A DNA stretch of 64,000 nt from DASQHW01 sp963837155 (GTDB lineage Bacteria > Actinomycetota > Acidimicrobiia > IMCC26256 > PALSA-610): contig CAWIMB010000001.1 of the NCBI GenBank assembly GCA_963837155.1, positions 62,001 to 126,000 on the forward strand. The letters are read 5' to 3'. The notes under the pieces are model-generated. The model was not told the origin of the DNA. It did not search any database and saw only the letters and a list, made by a program, of their open reading frames with translations. Numbering within the stretch: position 1 is the stretch's first letter; each line of letters starts with the position of its first letter. Position numbers and translations under genes: made by a program. This document shows positions 62,288 to 64,000 of this stretch, one piece after another.

Positions 62288-62806
62288 CTACTTCAGCTCG
62301 TTCAGCGTGATCGCGACGATCTCGCGGCCGGAGGCATCGAGGCTGCGCGAGGTGAGCTTCTCGATGATCGAGATCGCGTGCGGTCCGTTCTCGACGAAGC
62401 CCGCGTACAGCAGGTAGCCGGCGAGCACTCCGAGCAGACGGTCGCCGAACTCCTCGTGGTGCATGTAGAGCTTCTCGTCCGGGTCCTCGAGCAGCTTGGC
62501 CAGCGTGGTGTAGATCGCGAGGAGACGCGGTGCGAGCTCGTCGTGCGGACCGAGCGGGACGTGCACGTACGCGAGGCCCGCCTCGTCGTATGCGTGCAGG
62601 TTGTGCGGCGAGTCGAGCAACGACACCACGTGCGTGAACCCGTTGACCGACAGCCAGATCAGCTCTTCTTGCCGGCGGACCTTGCGATGGTTTCGCGCAA
62701 AGCCTCCGGGCCGCTCTCCCGCCCCGAGCCGATCCTTGATGACCCATGTGAAGTAACGAGGCTGGAGACCCTGGGCCCAGCGGCCACGCAATCCGCCGGT
62801 GGTCAT
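62288..62806 (-). CDS. Dual-specificity-phosphatase-like protein lacking the catalytic Cys
   Basis: 172 residues from ATG 62806. RYFTWVIKDRLGAGERPGG and NGFTHVVSLLDSPHNLHAYD resemble the N-terminal part of PTP/DSP-fold proteins; LYMHHEEFGDRLLGVLAGYL aligns with the HCxxGxxR phosphate loop. The loop here is H-H-x5-R: the catalytic Cys is His and spacing to Arg is kept, so a pseudophosphatase or a different chemistry is suggested. It overlaps folP (ATGA) and is convergent with pyk. The family call is an inference from fold texture. Confidence 0.6.
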   Translation of the reverse strand: MTTGGLRGRWAQGLQPRYFTWVIKDRLGAGERPGGFARNHRKVRRQEELIWLSVNGFTHVVSLLDSPHNLHAYDEAGLAYVHVPLGPHDELAPRLLAIYTTLAKLLEDPDEKLYMHHEEFGDRLLGVLAGYLLYAGFVENGPHAISIIEKLTSRSLDASGREIVAITLNELK

Positions 62807-63681
62807 GCGGCGAGGCCGTCCTGCGTCACGCGCTCCATCACGTCGAGTAACTCGACGGCGCGCCGCGACCGTTCTACGTCGTGCACGCGTACGAGCGCCG
62901 CGCCGTGCTCGAAGCTCCACACGGTGATCGCCATCGTCGCATCCTCGCGGGTCTCGGGGGCGTGATCGGCAGCACCGAGCAGGCGGCCGAGGAATGACTT
63001 ACGGGACGCGCCGACGGCGAGCGGCGCACCGACGAGCGGCCCGAGCTCCGGCAGCCGCCGCAGCAGCTCGACATTTTGTTCGACGTTCTTTGCGAACCCG
63101 ATGCCGGGGTCGGCGAGGATCGCGCGCGCGTCGATACCGGACGCCACGGCGTTCTCGACGTGCGCGCGAAGCGCGACGCCGACCTCGCGCACGACCTCTT
63201 CGTAGTGCGCCTCGTGTTGCATCGTGCGCGGCGTGCCGCGCATGTGCATTACAACGAGCGCGGCAGTGGCCTCGGCGACGACGCCCAGCATCTCGGCGTC
63301 GGCGGTGCCACCCGACACGTCGTTGACCATCGCCACACCCGCCTCGAGCGCGGCGCGCGCCACGGCTGCTTTCGTCGTGTCGATGCTCACAGGCACACCG
63401 GCGTCCGCGACGAGCGCGCGCACGACCGGCAGGACACGCCGCAGCTCTTCGTCGGCGTCAACGGGATCAGCACCCGGTCGCGTTGACTCGCCGCCCACGT
63501 CGAGCACGGCCGCGCCGGATTCGGCGAGCGCGAGGCCATGAGCGATCGCGGCGGGTGCGTCGAGGTACCGGCCGCCGTCGGAGAAGGAGTCGGGCGTGAC
63601 GTTGACCACACCCATCAGTGCCCGGCGCGGCAGATCGGCGACGATCAGGCGGGGGGAGGGCACGTGGCCGAGACTAGCCAA
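62803..63681 (-). CDS. folP: Dihydropteroate synthase
   Basis: Joins pterin pyrophosphate and p-aminobenzoate; the target of sulfonamides in general. 292 residues: MGVVNVTPDSFSDGGRYLDA, LDVGGESTRPGADPVDADEE, VMHMRGTPRTMQ, ILADPGIGFAKNVEQN, VGASRKSFLGRLLG and VRVHDVERSRRAVELL cover all TIM-barrel signatures. It is translated with the phosphatase-like gene downstream and follows folE. Confidence 0.96.
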   Translation of the reverse strand: MASLGHVPSPRLIVADLPRRALMGVVNVTPDSFSDGGRYLDAPAAIAHGLALAESGAAVLDVGGESTRPGADPVDADEELRRVLPVVRALVADAGVPVSIDTTKAAVARAALEAGVAMVNDVSGGTADAEMLGVVAEATAALVVMHMRGTPRTMQHEAHYEEVVREVGVALRAHVENAVASGIDARAILADPGIGFAKNVEQNVELLRRLPELGPLVGAPLAVGASRKSFLGRLLGAADHAPETREDATMAITVWSFEHGAALVRVHDVERSRRAVELLDVMERVTQDGLAA

Positions 63682-63706
63682 CCGCTTGTCGTCTCCCGGG
63701 AGGGGC

Positions 63707-64000
63707 TCAGGAGCGGCCGACGCCCGGTCCGAGCAGCGCCATGACCTCGGCGCGGGTCGCGGCGTTGTCCTTGAACAGTCCGCGCACCGCGGACGTAACG
63801 GTCAGCGCGCCCGGCTTGCGCACGCCGCGCATCGACATGCACAAATGCTCCGCCTCGATGAGCACGAACGCGCCACTGGGACGCAGAACCTCCACGAGCG
63901 CGTCCGCGATCTGCGTCGTGAGCCGTTCCTGCACCTGCGGCCGGCGGGCGAAGCCGTCAACGAGGCGCGCCAACTTCGACAGACCCGTGATGCGACCGTC
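63707..64000 (-). CDS. folE: GTP cyclohydrolase I, C-terminal part (runs off the window)
   Basis: First enzyme of folate synthesis. The frame is open to the right edge; about 97 C-terminal residues are visible. RITGLSKLARLVDGFARRPQ, VQERLTTQIADALVEVL, the Zn/active-site segment EAEHLCMSMRGVRKPGAL and VTSAVRGLFKDN match FolE. The N-terminal half, with the other zinc ligands, is outside. It is upstream of folP on the same strand. Confidence 0.94.
   Translation of the reverse strand, partial: DGRITGLSKLARLVDGFARRPQVQERLTTQIADALVEVLRPSGAFVLIEAEHLCMSMRGVRKPGALTVTSAVRGLFKDNAATRAEVMALLGPGVGRS

Noticed and set aside
1..64000. CRISPR arrays, insertion sequences, prophage or integrase genes
   Set aside because: No regular direct repeats with spacers, no transposase or integrase motifs, and no phage structural genes were seen on either strand.

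Overview
The window is a 64-kb piece of a GC-rich actinobacterial chromosome. Gene order from rlmB/cysS/ispF/ispD through disA/radA/clpC to lysS/coaX/panD/panC/folK/folB/folP/folE closely follows the Mycobacterium tuberculosis rlmB-to-folE region as I remember it. HrcA/CIRCE control of groEL, a DUF3263-LytR_C pair and an IdeR-like regulator are also actinobacterial. nadB-nadC inside the vitamin operon, treT beside otsA, and PIN-TRAM in the place of carD argue against Mycobacterium. An Acidimicrobiia-like lineage is my inference, not something the sequence proves. No CRISPR array, insertion sequence, prophage or rRNA was seen; one tRNA (Thr, TGT) is present.

Layout. 1-0.5 kb: truncated ammonium transporter with a candidate GlnR box. 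0.5-5.7 kb: very large multi-PAS/GAF/GGDEF/EAL protein. 5.7-13.4 kb: conserved hypothetical, NIL protein, coproheme decarboxylase HemQ, lipoprotein, groEL with two CIRCE operators, DtxR-family regulator, GNAT acetyltransferase, MoaD/ThiS-like carrier and threonine synthase. 13.6-18.8 kb: compatible-solute cluster (gpgS, glycerate kinase, treT, otsA-like GT20, otsB). 18.8-25.8 kb: M20 amidohydrolase, envelope genes (LytR_C, DUF3263, lipoprotein, LCP-like), a badly broken glycosyltransferase, secreted GH43, AzlCD. 25.8-35 kb: accessory stretch with a decayed TPR remnant, cyclase/AAA/TPR regulator, truncated globin, SDR, APH-like kinase, tRNA-Thr and a membrane spermidine-synthase-like protein.

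35-64 kb is the conserved housekeeping block, nearly all on the minus strand: rlmB, cysS, ECF sigma, ispF, ispD, PIN-TRAM, crp (plus), dienelactone hydrolase, disA, radA, two HAD genes (plus), LppM-like lipoprotein, clpC, polyprenyl synthase (plus), then one long tightly overlapped run supplying folate, pantothenate/CoA and NAD precursors plus lysyl-tRNA: folE-folP-phosphatase-like gene and folB-folK-DUF2520-panC-panD-nadB-nadC-coaX-lysS-epimerase-acyltransferase. Pyruvate kinase sits on the opposite strand inside it.

Many genes, including ones normally essential (clpC, nadB, thrC), are split by single-base-type frameshifts while both halves keep intact family motifs. I read most of these as residual indel errors in the assembly and annotate the genes as whole loci, giving the approximate break point. 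The more interesting biology is the solute cluster, the tandem CIRCE, the candidate GlnR and Crp sites, altered metal ligands in the DtxR homologue, a Cys-to-His phosphatase-like protein in the folate operon, a probable K+-independent pyruvate kinase, and a family of short palindromic spacers abutting start codons.
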